A stretch of DNA of 64,000 nt from positions 1,798,001 to 1,862,000 of the forward strand of contig NZ_CP014839.1 of assembly GCF_001931675.1 (NCBI RefSeq), in the 5' to 3' direction. Numbering within the stretch: the stretch's first letter is position 1; every line of letters begins with the position of its first letter. Made by a program: the position numbers and the translations under genes. The stretch comes from Pandoraea thiooxydans. Lineage in GTDB: Bacteria; Pseudomonadota; Gammaproteobacteria; Burkholderiales; Burkholderiaceae. Shown here in pieces: positions 53,605-64,000 of this stretch. The notes beneath the pieces were generated by a model. It was not told where the DNA came from. It did no database searches and saw nothing but the letters and a program-made list of their open reading frames with translations.

Positions 53605-54543
53605 CTAGGATACGCCGCGGTAATACATATTCTGCGGATGATGCGCCTCGGCGAAGAAAAACCAGCGCTCGGCCAGAAGCCCGGCGTATTGTATCGCGAA
53701 CGCCGCTGCCAGCAGCGCTGCCGAGGCATTGGACAGACCGGCGGCGAGCAATGCCAGCGGCACCGGGAAGGTCAGCACCAGAAAGCTCCACTTGATCGCG
53801 CGCATGGTCTGCTCGCTCTGACCATGAAAGAACTCCTTGAGATTGAAGGCGCCGCCGGTGAAGCCGCGCGACTTCTGCACCACCTGGCGATGCTTGATAC
53901 CGGTGGCGCTTTGCAGTGTCGCCTTGGGCTGCAGCCGGGCGTTGCGTACCAGCGAGGCTACGCGCGTGGCGCAGCCGATGACGGTCAGCACGACCGCGGC
54001 AGTCGCCAGGAAGCGGATGTCGTCCGGCGCCGTCCAGGCCGAGAGTCCGGCCGCCAGCGTGAAACCGGACGCACAGCCGAGAAAAATGAAATTGGTCGTG
54101 GTCAGCGGGCTGGCCCATTCACGCAACACCTTGATGCACGTGTAGATCATGCCGGTACTGACGAACAGGCCAAAGCAGCACAGCGTGGCGAGTGCGCCGA
54201 CGGCCAGCGTCAGGCCCGAGCCGAACCAGTGCAACAGCCCATAGGCGAACACCGTGGCCATGAAAGCCGGCAGGAAAATGCATTCGCGCGACAGCCACGA
54301 GGTGCGCCACATCGCGATCGCCCGCCAGGCGCGCTCAGGATGCCCGAGGTGAAAAAACGACGCCAGCAGCCCCAGGCCGGCGAGCACCACCGCGAGCACC
54401 GCGCCGGCCACGAAGAACGTCGTGCCGGGGCGGGCGAGCACACCGAAGCGGGCCAGCAGCTCGGTGGCGAACAACGCCAGGAAAAGCCCCTGGGCCGCGC
54501 CGGTCAGGGTGGTGAGAAAGACTACCGAAAATGCCGGACGCAT
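53605..54543 (-). CDS. soeC: DmsC/SoeC-like membrane anchor subunit
   Basis: A 312-residue protein with eight hydrophobic segments, of the DmsC family: LGLLASFFHLGHPERAWRAI carries the family's His-Pro region and WLSRECIF follows. It anchors the molybdoenzyme complex and exchanges electrons with the quinone pool. It follows the Fe-S subunit by 32 bases. The soeC name follows the assignment of the catalytic subunit, which is tentative; dmsC is the broader family. Confidence 0.75.
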   Translation of the reverse strand: MRPAFSVVFLTTLTGAAQGLFLALFATELLARFGVLARPGTTFFVAGAVLAVVLAGLGLLASFFHLGHPERAWRAIAMWRTSWLSRECIFLPAFMATVFAYGLLHWFGSGLTLAVGALATLCCFGLFVSTGMIYTCIKVLREWASPLTTTNFIFLGCASGFTLAAGLSAWTAPDDIRFLATAAVVLTVIGCATRVASLVRNARLQPKATLQSATGIKHRQVVQKSRGFTGGAFNLKEFFHGQSEQTMRAIKWSFLVLTFPVPLALLAAGLSNASAALLAAAFAIQYAGLLAERWFFFAEAHHPQNMYYRGVS

Positions 54544-54575
54544 AGCCCGCTCCTCTTGTTCTGATGACTGGGTGG

Positions 54576-55298
54576 TTACTGCCTGGCCATCGCCGCCAGA
54601 TTGATCTCGCCGCGCTCGAATTGCCGCTCGAGCTGCAGCGCGTTATCGGCCCGCTCGACCTCCTCGGCGCGCACCTGCACCTGGGTCTTGCGACGGGGCA
54701 GGTAGTGGTTGGCCGGTTGCGTGCCCCATTCGGGCATCAACTGGTAGCCGCCGCGCTCCTGAATCGCTTTCGAGACCTCCGACTCGGGATCGTGAATATC
54801 CCCGAACAGGCGCGCCGAGGTCGGGCAGGCCAGCACACAGGCGGGCTTGCGGTCGCGCTCGGGCAGCGCCTCGTTGTGAATGCGGTCCGAGCACAGCGTG
54901 CATTTGGTCATTTCCTGGCGCTTTTCATCGATCTCGCGCACGCCGTAGGGGCAGGCCCAGGCGCAGTACTTGCAGCCGATGCATTTGTCGTAATCGATCA
55001 GCACCAGCCCATCTTCCTTGCGCTTGAAGCTCGCCCCGGTCGGGCAAACCGGCACGCACGGCGGATCCTCGCAGTGCAGGCACGATTTCGGGAAGTGAAC
55101 CGTTTCGGTGTCCGGAAACTCGCCGGCCTCGAAGGTTTGCACGCGGTTGAAAAACGTGCCGCACGGATCGGCGTCGTAGGGGCTGAAGTCGGCCAGGCTG
55201 CCGGCCTCGCCCGACGTATTCCACTCCTTGCAGCTCGTCACGCACGCGTGGCAGCCCACGCAGACGTTCAGGTCGATTACCAGTGCGAGTTGGGTCAT
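54576..55298 (-). CDS. soeB: Four-cluster ferredoxin subunit (DmsB/SoeB-like)
   Basis: A 240-residue electron-transfer subunit with four 4Fe-4S binding sets: CVGCHACVTSC, CLHCEDPPCVPVCP, CIGCKYCAWACP and CTLCSDR with the later CVLACP. It relays electrons between the molybdenum subunit and the membrane anchor. No Tat signal is present. Start overlaps the catalytic subunit stop by four bases. Confidence 0.85.
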   Translation of the reverse strand: MTQLALVIDLNVCVGCHACVTSCKEWNTSGEAGSLADFSPYDADPCGTFFNRVQTFEAGEFPDTETVHFPKSCLHCEDPPCVPVCPTGASFKRKEDGLVLIDYDKCIGCKYCAWACPYGVREIDEKRQEMTKCTLCSDRIHNEALPERDRKPACVLACPTSARLFGDIHDPESEVSKAIQERGGYQLMPEWGTQPANHYLPRRKTQVQVRAEEVERADNALQLERQFERGEINLAAMARQ

Positions 55299-58213
55299 GA
55301 TTGCGTCCCTTTCAGGCGTTTCTTGAATTCACCGCGTCCCGCGAAATAGGCCTGGAACACGCGCTTGACCGTATGGGTCGAGCCGGGCATCGGCTGCATC
55401 GGCTCGAATTGCGGCAGCGTGAAGCTGGCGTTGGCCTCGGCCGGGTAAATGCGCACGCGCACGTCATACCAGCCGGCCTGGCCGGTGACCGGATCGGAGT
55501 TCGATACCGGGCCGTGGCTGGTCGGCAATTCGTCGGAAATCAGATGGTTCAGCAAAAAGCCGCGCTGCGCCTCGTTGGCGCCGGGGCCAAGATTCCAGGC
55601 ACCGGCGGCCTTGCCGATCGCGTTCCAGGTCCAGACCGTGCCGGGCTCGACCGCCTCGCTGTAGCGCGCCAGGCAGCGCACCTTGCCCCAGGGCGACTCG
55701 ACGTACATCCAGCCGCCGTCGGCCACGCCGCTCTCGCTGGCCGTGCGCGGATTGACGTACAGGTAGTTCTCACCGTGAATTTGCCGCAGCCAGGCGTTTT
55801 GCGAATCCCACGAGTGATACATCGCCATCGGGCGTTGCGTGACCGCGGCCAGCGGAAAGCGCTCGCTGTCGGTCACCGCGCGCTCGAGCGGCTCGTACCA
55901 GAACGGCAGCGGATCGAAGTACTTCTCGATGCGCTCGCGCAGATGATCCGGCGGCTGGCGGCCCTCGGTCTTGCCCTGCGCGGCCAGCCGGAACTTCTGC
56001 ATCACCTCGGAGTAGAGCTGGATGACGATCGGTTCCTTGAATTTGCGCATGCCGGTGGCCTGGGCCCATTCGAGATAATCGCGATTGCAGTTGCGCATGT
56101 ATTGCTGCGACTCGGGCAGCGTGTAATGGAACACGCAATTGTTCTTCGCGTATTGCTCCCACTGGTTCGGGTTGGGCTCGCCAACCACCGACTTCTCGCC
56201 ATTCTTGCCGCGCCAGCCGATCAGGAAGCCGGTGCCCGAGTCGGGTGCGGTCTGGAAGTTGACGATGAAATCCGGGTAATCCTTGAACTTGCGCGACCCG
56301 TCCTCGCGCGTGAAGGCCGGGAACTTGAGCCGGCTCGCCAGTTCGATCAGCACCTCCTGGAACGGTTTGCACTCGCCGGTCGGCGGCAGCACCGGTACGC
56401 GCACCGAATCCACCGGCCCGTCGAACTCCGAGATCGGGCGGTCGAGCACCGACATCGCATCGTGGCGCTCCAGGTAGGTCGTATCCGGCAGAATCAGGTC
56501 GGCATACGCGGTCATCTCCGACTCGAACGCGTCGCACACCACGATGAACGGGATCTTGTATTCGCCGCGCCGCTCACCGTCCTGATGCTTGTCGTTGAGC
56601 ATCTTGCGGATTTCCGAGGTGTTCATGGTCGAATTCCACGCCATGTTCGCCATGAAAATCATCAGCGTATCGATCGGGTAGGGATCGCCCCGCCATGCAT
56701 TGGTGATCACGCTGTGCATCAGGCCGTGCACCGCCAGCGGGTATTCCCACGAAAACGCCTTATCGATGCGCACCGGGCCGCCCTGGTCGTCGACGAACAG
56801 GTCGCCGGGCTCGGCCGGCCAGCCGAGCGGGCCGGTCGCCAGCGGCGTATTGGGTTTGACCGCATCCGGGCTGTTGGGCGGTTTGGCCGACGGCGGCACC
56901 GCGCGCGGGTAGGGCGCTTTGTGACGAAAGCCCCCTGGCCGGTCGATGGTGCCCAGCAACGACATCAATACCGCCAGCCCGCGAATCGTCTGGAAGCCGT
57001 TCGAGTGGGCCGCCAGGCCGCGCATTGCGTGAAAGGCGACCGGATTGCCGGTGACGGTTTCGTGGGTCACGCCCCAGTGGTCGGTCCAGCGAATCGGCAA
57101 TTCGATCTTATGGTCACGCGCGGTCACGCCCATCTCGTAGGCGAGCCGGCGGATCGTCTCGGCGGCAATGCCGGTGATGCCTTCGGCCCATTCGGGCGTG
57201 CATTCTTCGACCTGCTCCATCAGCAACTGGAACGCCGGCTTCACGGGGGTGCCGTCGGGTAGCGCGAATTCACCCAGCAGCACCGGGTCGGCGCCCTCGG
57301 CGTGGGTCTTGACCGCGCGTCGCGTGTGACGGTCCCACCACATCTTGTTTTGCGGGTAAAGCGGATTGCCCACCGGGCTCGCTTCGTCATGCACGAACAG
57401 GCCGAACGTGTCGCTGTCGGGGTCGGTGTTGACCAATTCGCCGGCATTGGAAAAGCGCGCGATGAACGAGCGGTCGTAGAGGCCCTTGGCAATCAGTTCG
57501 TGAATCAGCGCCATGAACAGCGCGCCATCGGTGCCGGGCCGAATCGGAATCCATTCGTCGGCGATCGCCGAATAGCCGGTCCGCACCGGATTGATCGAGA
57601 TGAATCGGCCGCCCTCGCGCTTGAACTTCGAGATGGCGATTTTCAGCGGATTGGAGTGATGATCTTCGGCCGTGCCGATCATCACGAACAGGCGCGCGCG
57701 ATCCAGGTCCGGGCCGCCGAACTCCCAGAACGAGCCGCCGACCGTGTAGATCATGCCGGCCGCCATGTTCGACGAGCAGAAGCCGCCGTGCGCCGCGTAA
57801 TTGGGCGTGCCGTACTGCTTGGCGAACAGGCCGGTGAGCGCCTGCATCTGGTCGCGCCCGGTAAACAGCGCGAATTGCTTCGGGTCGGTGGCGCGCAGTT
57901 TGCCCAGGCGCTTTTCCAGGATATCGAACGTCTCGTCCCACGAAATCGGCTCGAATACCGCCGCGCCGCGCTCCGTACCTGGCTTGCGTCGCAGCGGCTG
58001 GGTCAGACGCGCGGGCGAATACTGCTTCATGATGCCCGACGCGCCCTTGGCGCAAATCACCCCCTGATTGAGCGGATGATTGGGGTTGCCGTCGATATAG
58101 CGCACCTCGCCCTCACGCAGATGCACGCGGATGCCGCAGCGGCAGGCGCACATGTAGCAGGTGGTGGTTTTGACTTCGAGCTGCTCGTTCTGCTCGCGGA
58201 CCGTGTGCTCCAT
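55295..58213 (-). CDS. soeA: Molybdopterin oxidoreductase, likely sulfite dehydrogenase SoeA
   Basis: A 972-residue bis-MGD enzyme. The N-terminus binds one 4Fe-4S cluster (Cys19, Cys22, Cys26 and Cys54; TTCYMCACRCGI), and Cys146 in HGGFCSSNM is the probable molybdenum ligand. There is no twin-arginine signal, so it acts in the cytoplasm, unlike periplasmic DmsA or PsrA. Size, cytoplasmic location and the B and C subunits fit SoeABC, which oxidises sulfite to sulfate and gives electrons to quinone. Other DMSO-reductase-family roles remain possible. Confidence 0.75.
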   Translation of the reverse strand: MEHTVREQNEQLEVKTTTCYMCACRCGIRVHLREGEVRYIDGNPNHPLNQGVICAKGASGIMKQYSPARLTQPLRRKPGTERGAAVFEPISWDETFDILEKRLGKLRATDPKQFALFTGRDQMQALTGLFAKQYGTPNYAAHGGFCSSNMAAGMIYTVGGSFWEFGGPDLDRARLFVMIGTAEDHHSNPLKIAISKFKREGGRFISINPVRTGYSAIADEWIPIRPGTDGALFMALIHELIAKGLYDRSFIARFSNAGELVNTDPDSDTFGLFVHDEASPVGNPLYPQNKMWWDRHTRRAVKTHAEGADPVLLGEFALPDGTPVKPAFQLLMEQVEECTPEWAEGITGIAAETIRRLAYEMGVTARDHKIELPIRWTDHWGVTHETVTGNPVAFHAMRGLAAHSNGFQTIRGLAVLMSLLGTIDRPGGFRHKAPYPRAVPPSAKPPNSPDAVKPNTPLATGPLGWPAEPGDLFVDDQGGPVRIDKAFSWEYPLAVHGLMHSVITNAWRGDPYPIDTLMIFMANMAWNSTMNTSEIRKMLNDKHQDGERRGEYKIPFIVVCDAFESEMTAYADLILPDTTYLERHDAMSVLDRPISEFDGPVDSVRVPVLPPTGECKPFQEVLIELASRLKFPAFTREDGSRKFKDYPDFIVNFQTAPDSGTGFLIGWRGKNGEKSVVGEPNPNQWEQYAKNNCVFHYTLPESQQYMRNCNRDYLEWAQATGMRKFKEPIVIQLYSEVMQKFRLAAQGKTEGRQPPDHLRERIEKYFDPLPFWYEPLERAVTDSERFPLAAVTQRPMAMYHSWDSQNAWLRQIHGENYLYVNPRTASESGVADGGWMYVESPWGKVRCLARYSEAVEPGTVWTWNAIGKAAGAWNLGPGANEAQRGFLLNHLISDELPTSHGPVSNSDPVTGQAGWYDVRVRIYPAEANASFTLPQFEPMQPMPGSTHTVKRVFQAYFAGRGEFKKRLKGTQS

Positions 58214-58560
58214 GCCGGGGTCTCCTGCAACGCTGTCAACCGCGCCGTCGGCGCCGTTGCTCGATTTTGGGGGGCAGCCGGCCAGATTCTTGGTTTTCGT
58301 CGGCTGTTTCGTCCGATGATAGCGACGCGGCCGTTTAACGAAAAATCATGATTTCCGATTGAAATATAGATTATTCTGATATTTACGTTGGTCGAGAATT
58401 CGCAAACGGCGCCTCGCGCAGCACAAACCGGACGCATGGCGGGGCTTCGTCGGCGCAATGGCATTTACCTTGATAGGGTCCCGAAATCGGTGTAACAATG
58501 ACTGTCGCACGCCGGGCTGCGAACCACCCGGGCAGTAATCACGACTGCATCAGCCACGTT
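58214..58560. other. Intergenic promoter region between soeA and DUF3955 gene
   Basis: These 347 bases hold no gene I can support. The stretch at 58340-58395 is AT-rich amid GC-rich DNA and contains the perfect 12-base palindrome AAATCATGATTT at 58343-58354, 130 bases upstream of soeA. It probably carries the promoter and operator for the soeABC operon, and on the other side the promoter for the DUF3955 gene. Confidence 0.5.
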
Positions 58561-58767
58561 ATGAAATACATCCCTGTCCTGTTGTTCGTCATCGGTGCGC
58601 TGTGCCTGGTGCTGTTTGCAGCGTCCGGAAGCGAAGTTGCACCGAACGGTCAATTGCACGAGCCATTCGCGTTGTTGCCGCTCGGCTGGTTATGCATTGC
58701 GCTTGGCACCTGCGGCCTGATGGCCGGCGCCATCGGCCGGCTCTGGCGTCGCATCGCCCGGCGGTAG
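58561..58767 (+). CDS. Small membrane protein, DUF3955-like
   Basis: A 68-residue protein with two membrane helices (IPVLLFVIGALCLVLFAA and LGWLCIALGTCGLMAGAIG) and, between them, NGQLHEPFALLPLG, the sequence pattern of DUF3955. Function unknown. It starts at the ATG at 58561; a longer in-frame start at 58498 adds non-hydrophobic residues. It converges on the flavoprotein gene. Confidence 0.7.
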   Translation: MKYIPVLLFVIGALCLVLFAASGSEVAPNGQLHEPFALLPLGWLCIALGTCGLMAGAIGRLWRRIARR

Positions 58768-58831
58768 GCTGCTCCGGGCAGATCGTCCCGGGCACGGCAA
58801 GGGTGCGTCACCCGGCCATTTGAGGCCAATG

Positions 58832-60214
<1,383 letters not shown>

Positions 60215-60296
60215 GAATATAAACCTTTTAGCGGGCAACCGAAGCGGCGCCACGTCGAATCATCCATTTGTCCGAGCTTCGTCTGCGGCCCGGCGC

Positions 60297-61268
60297 TTAA
60301 CCGGCAGCTGCTTTCTTGCGGTACCCCATCGACGCGTTGATACGCCCCAGGATGTAATCGCCCGCGGCCACCGGCTCATAGAGCGAGGCACCCGGCGCGA
60401 CGCCAAGATCGCGCGGATCGACCACTGCGGCATAGGTCGGATCGTAGAACGTCGCGATCGAGTATCGCTCCTGCCCGGAACGGTTGATGACACGGTGCAG
60501 CGTCGAGCGAAAGCGATCGTTCGACCAGCGCGCCAGCAGGTCGCCGACGTTGATCACCAGCGTGCCTTCGATCGGCGGCGCGTCGATCCACGACTGGCTG
60601 GCCAGTTCGCGCACCTGCAGCCCGCCGATATTGTCCTGCCACAGCAAGGTGATGCAGCCATAGTCGGTATGCGGCGCCACGCCGAACTGGTCGGCGTCGG
60701 ATTGCGGCGGCTGCGGCGGGTAATACACCATCTGGGTGCGTTGCATGCGCTTGGCATAGCGCTGCGCGAAAAAATGTTCATCGACATCCAGACTGATGGC
60801 GATCGCACGCAGCAAGTCGGCGCCGCACGCGCCCATTGCCTCGTAATAACCGTATAGCGCAGGGCGCAGCGATGGCATGAAATCGGGCCAGTTGTTGGGC
60901 CCGCGCAGCGCTTCGCCGGCCATGACATTGGGATCGTCCTCCGGCAGTTCCAGCCCGATGCTGAAAAACTCCTTGTAGTCCGGTTTGGTCGCCTGGTACA
61001 TCGTCGCGTCGCCCAGCGAGTTGAAGCCGCGATGGCGGTGATTGACCGCCACCCGGCGCTTGACGTCGATCGGATGAGCGAAAAATTCGCGGGCGGCCCG
61101 CGCGGCGCCGTCGATCGCCGCCTGCGGCACGCCATGGTTTTTAATGTAAAAGAAACCGATCGTCGTGCACGCCTCGCGGATTTCGCGCGCTGCCCGTTCG
61201 AGCCCGTCGCGGCTGCCTGCCCTGACTGCCGCCATGTCGATCATAGGAATGCCAGCCAACTGCGCCAT
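60297..61268 (-). CDS. 2-oxoglutarate/Fe(II) oxygenase, isopenicillin N synthase-like
   Basis: A 323-residue protein with the DIOX_N domain (IPMIDMAAVRAGS, FFYIKNHGVP) and the 2OG-Fe(II) domain: HTDYG supplies His and Asp, STLHRV the distal His and RYSIATFYD the 2-oxoglutarate Arg. The ATG at 61268 has GGAGG nine bases upstream, deciding against the ATG at 61277. Members hydroxylate or desaturate small molecules, or form ethylene. Substrate unknown; the paired flavoprotein might act on the product. Confidence 0.85.
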   Translation of the reverse strand: MAQLAGIPMIDMAAVRAGSRDGLERAAREIREACTTIGFFYIKNHGVPQAAIDGAARAAREFFAHPIDVKRRVAVNHRHRGFNSLGDATMYQATKPDYKEFFSIGLELPEDDPNVMAGEALRGPNNWPDFMPSLRPALYGYYEAMGACGADLLRAIAISLDVDEHFFAQRYAKRMQRTQMVYYPPQPPQSDADQFGVAPHTDYGCITLLWQDNIGGLQVRELASQSWIDAPPIEGTLVINVGDLLARWSNDRFRSTLHRVINRSGQERYSIATFYDPTYAAVVDPRDLGVAPGASLYEPVAAGDYILGRINASMGYRKKAAAG

Positions 61269-61371
61269 GATGCTCATCCTCCAGGTGATTGCCGCAATGC
61301 GCAAGAGAAAGGCCGAATCCGCCCAAATGCGCCAGCTCAGTGGGGCGATACGGTGTTTGTACCGGTATATA

Positions 61372-62328
61372 CTACTTCGGTTGCCCTGGCGCGGCTATTG
61401 GCGTTTCCCCGGTGCGCGGGCGCCCGGATCGCCGCACCAGGGTTTCCTGCACCGCCGCGTGAATGCATTCTGCAACCAATTGCGACGCGCGCGTGTGCAA
61501 AGCCTGCGCGGCGCGCGCGATGACCAGCGGCTGGCGCACCGTCTCTTCCCGAATCGGCCGCTCGACCAGCGTCGGCGTATGCATCGTTGCGCTTTTTTGC
61601 GTAATCAGCAAGGCCACGCCCAATCCTTCCGCCACCATGGCCCGCGCCAGTTCAATCGACGCGACCCGATATCGGACCTCGGGCGAGAGGCCGTACTGCC
61701 AGAATGGCGCCAATAAAAATTCCCGGCTATACGGCAGGTCGATCAGAATAAACGGCTCCTTGACCAACTGGCGCAACGATACCGGCCCGCGGGTCTTGCC
61801 CAGGCGCGAACCGGCCGGAATCAGCGCGTGCGGCTTGAGGTCGGCCAGGCACTCGCGCTCGATGCCAGCAGGCAGCCCGACATCGTAGGTCAGCGCGAGA
61901 TCGATGCGATGGCTCTGAAGACGGCTTTCCAATTGGGCCAGATCGCCTTCTTCGCAGCGGATCGAAAGCTTGGGGTATCGCTGTTGGGCAATCCTCAGCA
62001 AGGACGGAAGATAAACCGGCGCGATGGTCGTGAAAACACCGAGCCGGACCTCGCCGGCCGCTGCGTTTCCGCCATCGTCCGCCTCGAACGCCGCCGCCAC
62101 CGCCAGCAGTTGACGTGCCTCGCTCAATTTGCGCTCCCCGAATTGCGTAGCAATCAGGCCAGCGCCGAGCCCGCGCGTGAACAATGCCTCGTTGAACACA
62201 GACTCCAGCTCGCGGATCGCCACCGAGATCGACGGCTGCGACACATTCAGCGCCCTGGCGGCGGCCGTGGTGCTGCCGGTCTCGGCCGCCGCCACGAAAT
62301 ACCGCAACAACCGTAGCGAGATATGCAT
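61372..62328 (-). CDS. LysR-family transcriptional regulator
   Basis: A 318-residue LysR protein with the helix-turn-helix ARALNVSQPSISVAIRELESVF and an effector domain (KLSIRCEEGDLAQLESRL). It is divergent from the CoA-transferase/acyl-CoA dehydrogenase genes across a 169-base gap that includes AT-rich sequence, and it lies upstream of the 2OG oxygenase on the same strand. The divergent operon is its most likely target. Confidence 0.88.
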   Translation of the reverse strand: MHISLRLLRYFVAAAETGSTTAAARALNVSQPSISVAIRELESVFNEALFTRGLGAGLIATQFGERKLSEARQLLAVAAAFEADDGGNAAAGEVRLGVFTTIAPVYLPSLLRIAQQRYPKLSIRCEEGDLAQLESRLQSHRIDLALTYDVGLPAGIERECLADLKPHALIPAGSRLGKTRGPVSLRQLVKEPFILIDLPYSREFLLAPFWQYGLSPEVRYRVASIELARAMVAEGLGVALLITQKSATMHTPTLVERPIREETVRQPLVIARAAQALHTRASQLVAECIHAAVQETLVRRSGRPRTGETPIAAPGQPK

Positions 62329-62497
62329 TAAAAAATCCTATATCGATTAAATGAATTCCATATTTTACCTAATAGCTGCGCGCGCTCAGAATAGCCTGAC
62401 GGATGTGGCATGAAGCTGCCTCGGACATCGAGGGCAGTGGGCCGTGAGCCGCATGTTCATCGCTGCTTGTGCGTTATTTCTGCATGGGAGGTAAACC

Positions 62498-63724
62498 TTG
62501 ATTGCACAACGACTGCCCCTGGCCGGCATTCGCGTAGTGGACTTCTCGCGGGTATTGGCAGGCCCTTTTTGCACCGCATTGCTGGGCGACCTTGGTGCCG
62601 AGATTTTGAAGGTCGAACCGCCCGGCGGCGACGACTATCGCGCGGTCGGCCCCTTCGTCAATGGTCGCAGCGGCCTGTTCGAGGCAATCAACCGCAATAA
62701 GCAGAGTATTGTCGTGGATCTGAAATCCGACGACGGGCGCGCGCTGGCGCAGCAACTGGCCACGCATGCCGACGTGGTGGTCGAGAACTTTCGCCCGGGC
62801 GTGGCCGACCGCCTCGGCATCGGGTATGCCGCGCTCGCCGCTTTGAACCCGTCGCTGATCTATGCAAGCGTGTCCGGATTCGGCCAGACCGGGCCGGAAT
62901 CGCACCGGCCGGCTTACGACATTGTCTTGCAGGCAATGTGCGGCCTGATGGATGCCACGGGCTCGCCGGACGGGCCGCCGACGCTGGTCGGCGAGTCGAT
63001 CTCGGACGTTGTCAGCGGCCTGTTCGCGTCGTGGGGGGTGCTGGCCGCGTTGTTTGCGCGCGAGCAGACCGGCCGTGGAACCCAGGTCGACGTTTCCATG
63101 TTCGATGCCACGCTCAGCCTGATGGCTACGCTGGTCGCGCGCTACGCGGCAACCGGTTTGACGCCGCAACGCGTCGGCAATCGACACCCGTGCTCGGCGC
63201 CGTTCGGCGCATACCGCGCGGCCGACGGATTCTATGTGGTTGCCGTGTTGAACAACCGTCTGTTCGAAACCTTTGCGCGCACCATCGGCCGGGCCGACCT
63301 GGCGACCGATCCGCGCTATGCCGATGACGACGCCCGCAGCCGCTTCGAGCCGGAATTGCGGCGCTGCATCGAAGCGTGGTCCGCCGCGTTGCCCGTGGCC
63401 GAAGTCAACCGCATCCTGGGCGACGCACACATTCCGGTGGCGCCGATCTGGAGTGTCAAGCAGGCACTCGAGAGCGAGCACGCGGCGTTTCGTGCGCTGC
63501 TCACGGAAGTGCCGGCACCGCACGGCCCGGCCGCGCGCGTGCCGTCGCAACCGGTCAAATTCTCGGGCTATGCAGCCAACCGGGTTGGGCGTGCGCCCGG
63601 CCTGGGCGAGCACACCGAACCCATCCTCGCAGACTGCCTGCGCCTGAGCCCGGAGCGCATCGCGCAATTGCGCGCCGCCGGGGCGTTCGGCCCGGCCCGC
63701 GCGACCGCTTCACAGGAGCCATGA
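62498..63724 (+). CDS. CaiB/BaiF family (class III) CoA-transferase
   Basis: A 408-residue enzyme starting at a TTG with GGGAGG seven bases upstream. Family features: VVDFSRVLAGPFCTALLGDLGAEILKVE-type opening (seen as residues 13-40), YDIVLQAMCGLMDATG with the probable catalytic Asp141, and GRGTQVDVSMFDA. It moves CoA between carboxylic acids. It is one base before an acyl-CoA dehydrogenase gene, suggesting activation and then oxidation of an organic acid. Confidence 0.9.
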   Translation: MIAQRLPLAGIRVVDFSRVLAGPFCTALLGDLGAEILKVEPPGGDDYRAVGPFVNGRSGLFEAINRNKQSIVVDLKSDDGRALAQQLATHADVVVENFRPGVADRLGIGYAALAALNPSLIYASVSGFGQTGPESHRPAYDIVLQAMCGLMDATGSPDGPPTLVGESISDVVSGLFASWGVLAALFAREQTGRGTQVDVSMFDATLSLMATLVARYAATGLTPQRVGNRHPCSAPFGAYRAADGFYVVAVLNNRLFETFARTIGRADLATDPRYADDDARSRFEPELRRCIEAWSAALPVAEVNRILGDAHIPVAPIWSVKQALESEHAAFRALLTEVPAPHGPAARVPSQPVKFSGYAANRVGRAPGLGEHTEPILADCLRLSPERIAQLRAAGAFGPARATASQEP

Positions 63725-63725
63725 C

Positions 63726-64000
63726 ATGTTGCCCAGACTCGGCATTGAACACGACGACATCGAAATCGCCAGCGCCATCGAGCGCTTTGCACAACACGAA
63801 CTGGCGCCACACGCCCGTCAGGTGGACGAGGAGGAGATAGCCACGACACGCTACGTGCCGGCCTTGGCCGAACTCGGTGTGATGGGCATGAATCTGCCCG
63901 AGCGCTGGGGCGGGGTCGGTGCTTCGCCCACCGGCGTGATCCTGTCACTGGTCGAGATCGCCAAGGCCTGTGCCGCGACCTCCTCGATGGTCGGCGCGCA
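63726..64000 (+). CDS. Acyl-CoA dehydrogenase, 3' end outside window
   Basis: The first 91 residues are visible. The N-terminal helical domain is recognisable from FAQHELAPHARQVDEEE, LGVMGMNLPERWGG and CAATSSMVGA, typical of acyl-CoA dehydrogenases. It starts one base after the CoA-transferase stop. The flavin domain and the catalytic Glu lie beyond the window, so substrate class cannot be judged. Confidence 0.85.
   Translation, partial: MLPRLGIEHDDIEIASAIERFAQHELAPHARQVDEEEIATTRYVPALAELGVMGMNLPERWGGVGASPTGVILSLVEIAKACAATSSMVGA

Noticed and set aside
55301-57262. A long plus-strand open frame opposite the molybdoenzyme gene
   Set aside because: Antisense shadow of a clear catalytic subunit, with no recognisable motif and a high Arg/His content.

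Overview
The window is dense, GC-rich DNA (AT-rich only in some intergenic stretches) with short gaps and many four-base stop/start overlaps. The conserved block ygfZ / mltG-tmk-holB-tatD-ankyrin lipoprotein, the rubrerythrin/Fe-S/DUF3501 block, otsBA, zur-znuACB and the large number of LysR regulators suggest a betaproteobacterium of the Burkholderiales, probably Burkholderiaceae. This is inferred from gene content; no rRNA or tRNA was found. I saw no phage, insertion sequence or CRISPR array.

Layout. 1-2443: end of a rubrerythrin gene, a CCG-type Fe-S protein and a DUF3501 protein. 2474-10572: a compact biosynthetic operon and the most interesting part of the window. It has a PaaK-like acyl-adenylate ligase (frameshifted here), an acyl carrier protein, a FabZ-like dehydratase, a ketosynthase, a chain-length-factor-like partner, a second hotdog dehydratase, a FabG-type reductase, a ferritin-like diiron oxidase of the acyl-ACP desaturase type, a carotenoid-cleavage-oxygenase-family protein and a small alpha/beta-barrel protein. 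It looks like a type II polyene or unusual fatty-acyl assembly line followed by two oxidative tailoring steps. 10558-12191: alpha/beta hydrolase, MarR regulator and DUF2000 protein. 12257-19357: housekeeping block (NRDE protein, DUF4936, ygfZ, mltG, tmk, holB, GNAT, tatD, ankyrin lipoprotein).

19426-28319: trehalose synthesis (otsBA), an MscS channel, acylphosphatase, the wreck of a hybrid sensor kinase, an exported peroxiredoxin, a divergent Lrp-type regulator and acetolactate-synthase-like gene, a second kinase remnant (an Hpt domain) and an orphan pseudopilin-like gene. 28402-36388: an aromatic-ring-hydroxylating dioxygenase locus with MHS transporter, stand-alone V4R protein, two different Rieske alpha subunits, one beta subunit, one FMN/2Fe-2S reductase and an SDR dehydrogenase. 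A divergent LysR regulator sits at its head.

36628-49327: dps, a fused acyl-CoA synthetase/acetyltransferase, corA, zur-znuA-znuC-znuB with a candidate Zur operator, an AmiD-like amidase, a large atypical class A penicillin-binding protein and a prolyl iminopeptidase. 49353-64000: SRPBCC protein, LysR, dehalogenase-like hydrolase, a ClC channel, a cytoplasmic molybdoenzyme complex resembling sulfite dehydrogenase SoeABC, a DUF3955 protein, a GlcD-like flavoprotein with a 2-oxoglutarate oxygenase, and a LysR regulator divergent from a CoA-transferase/acyl-CoA dehydrogenase pair that runs off the end of the window.
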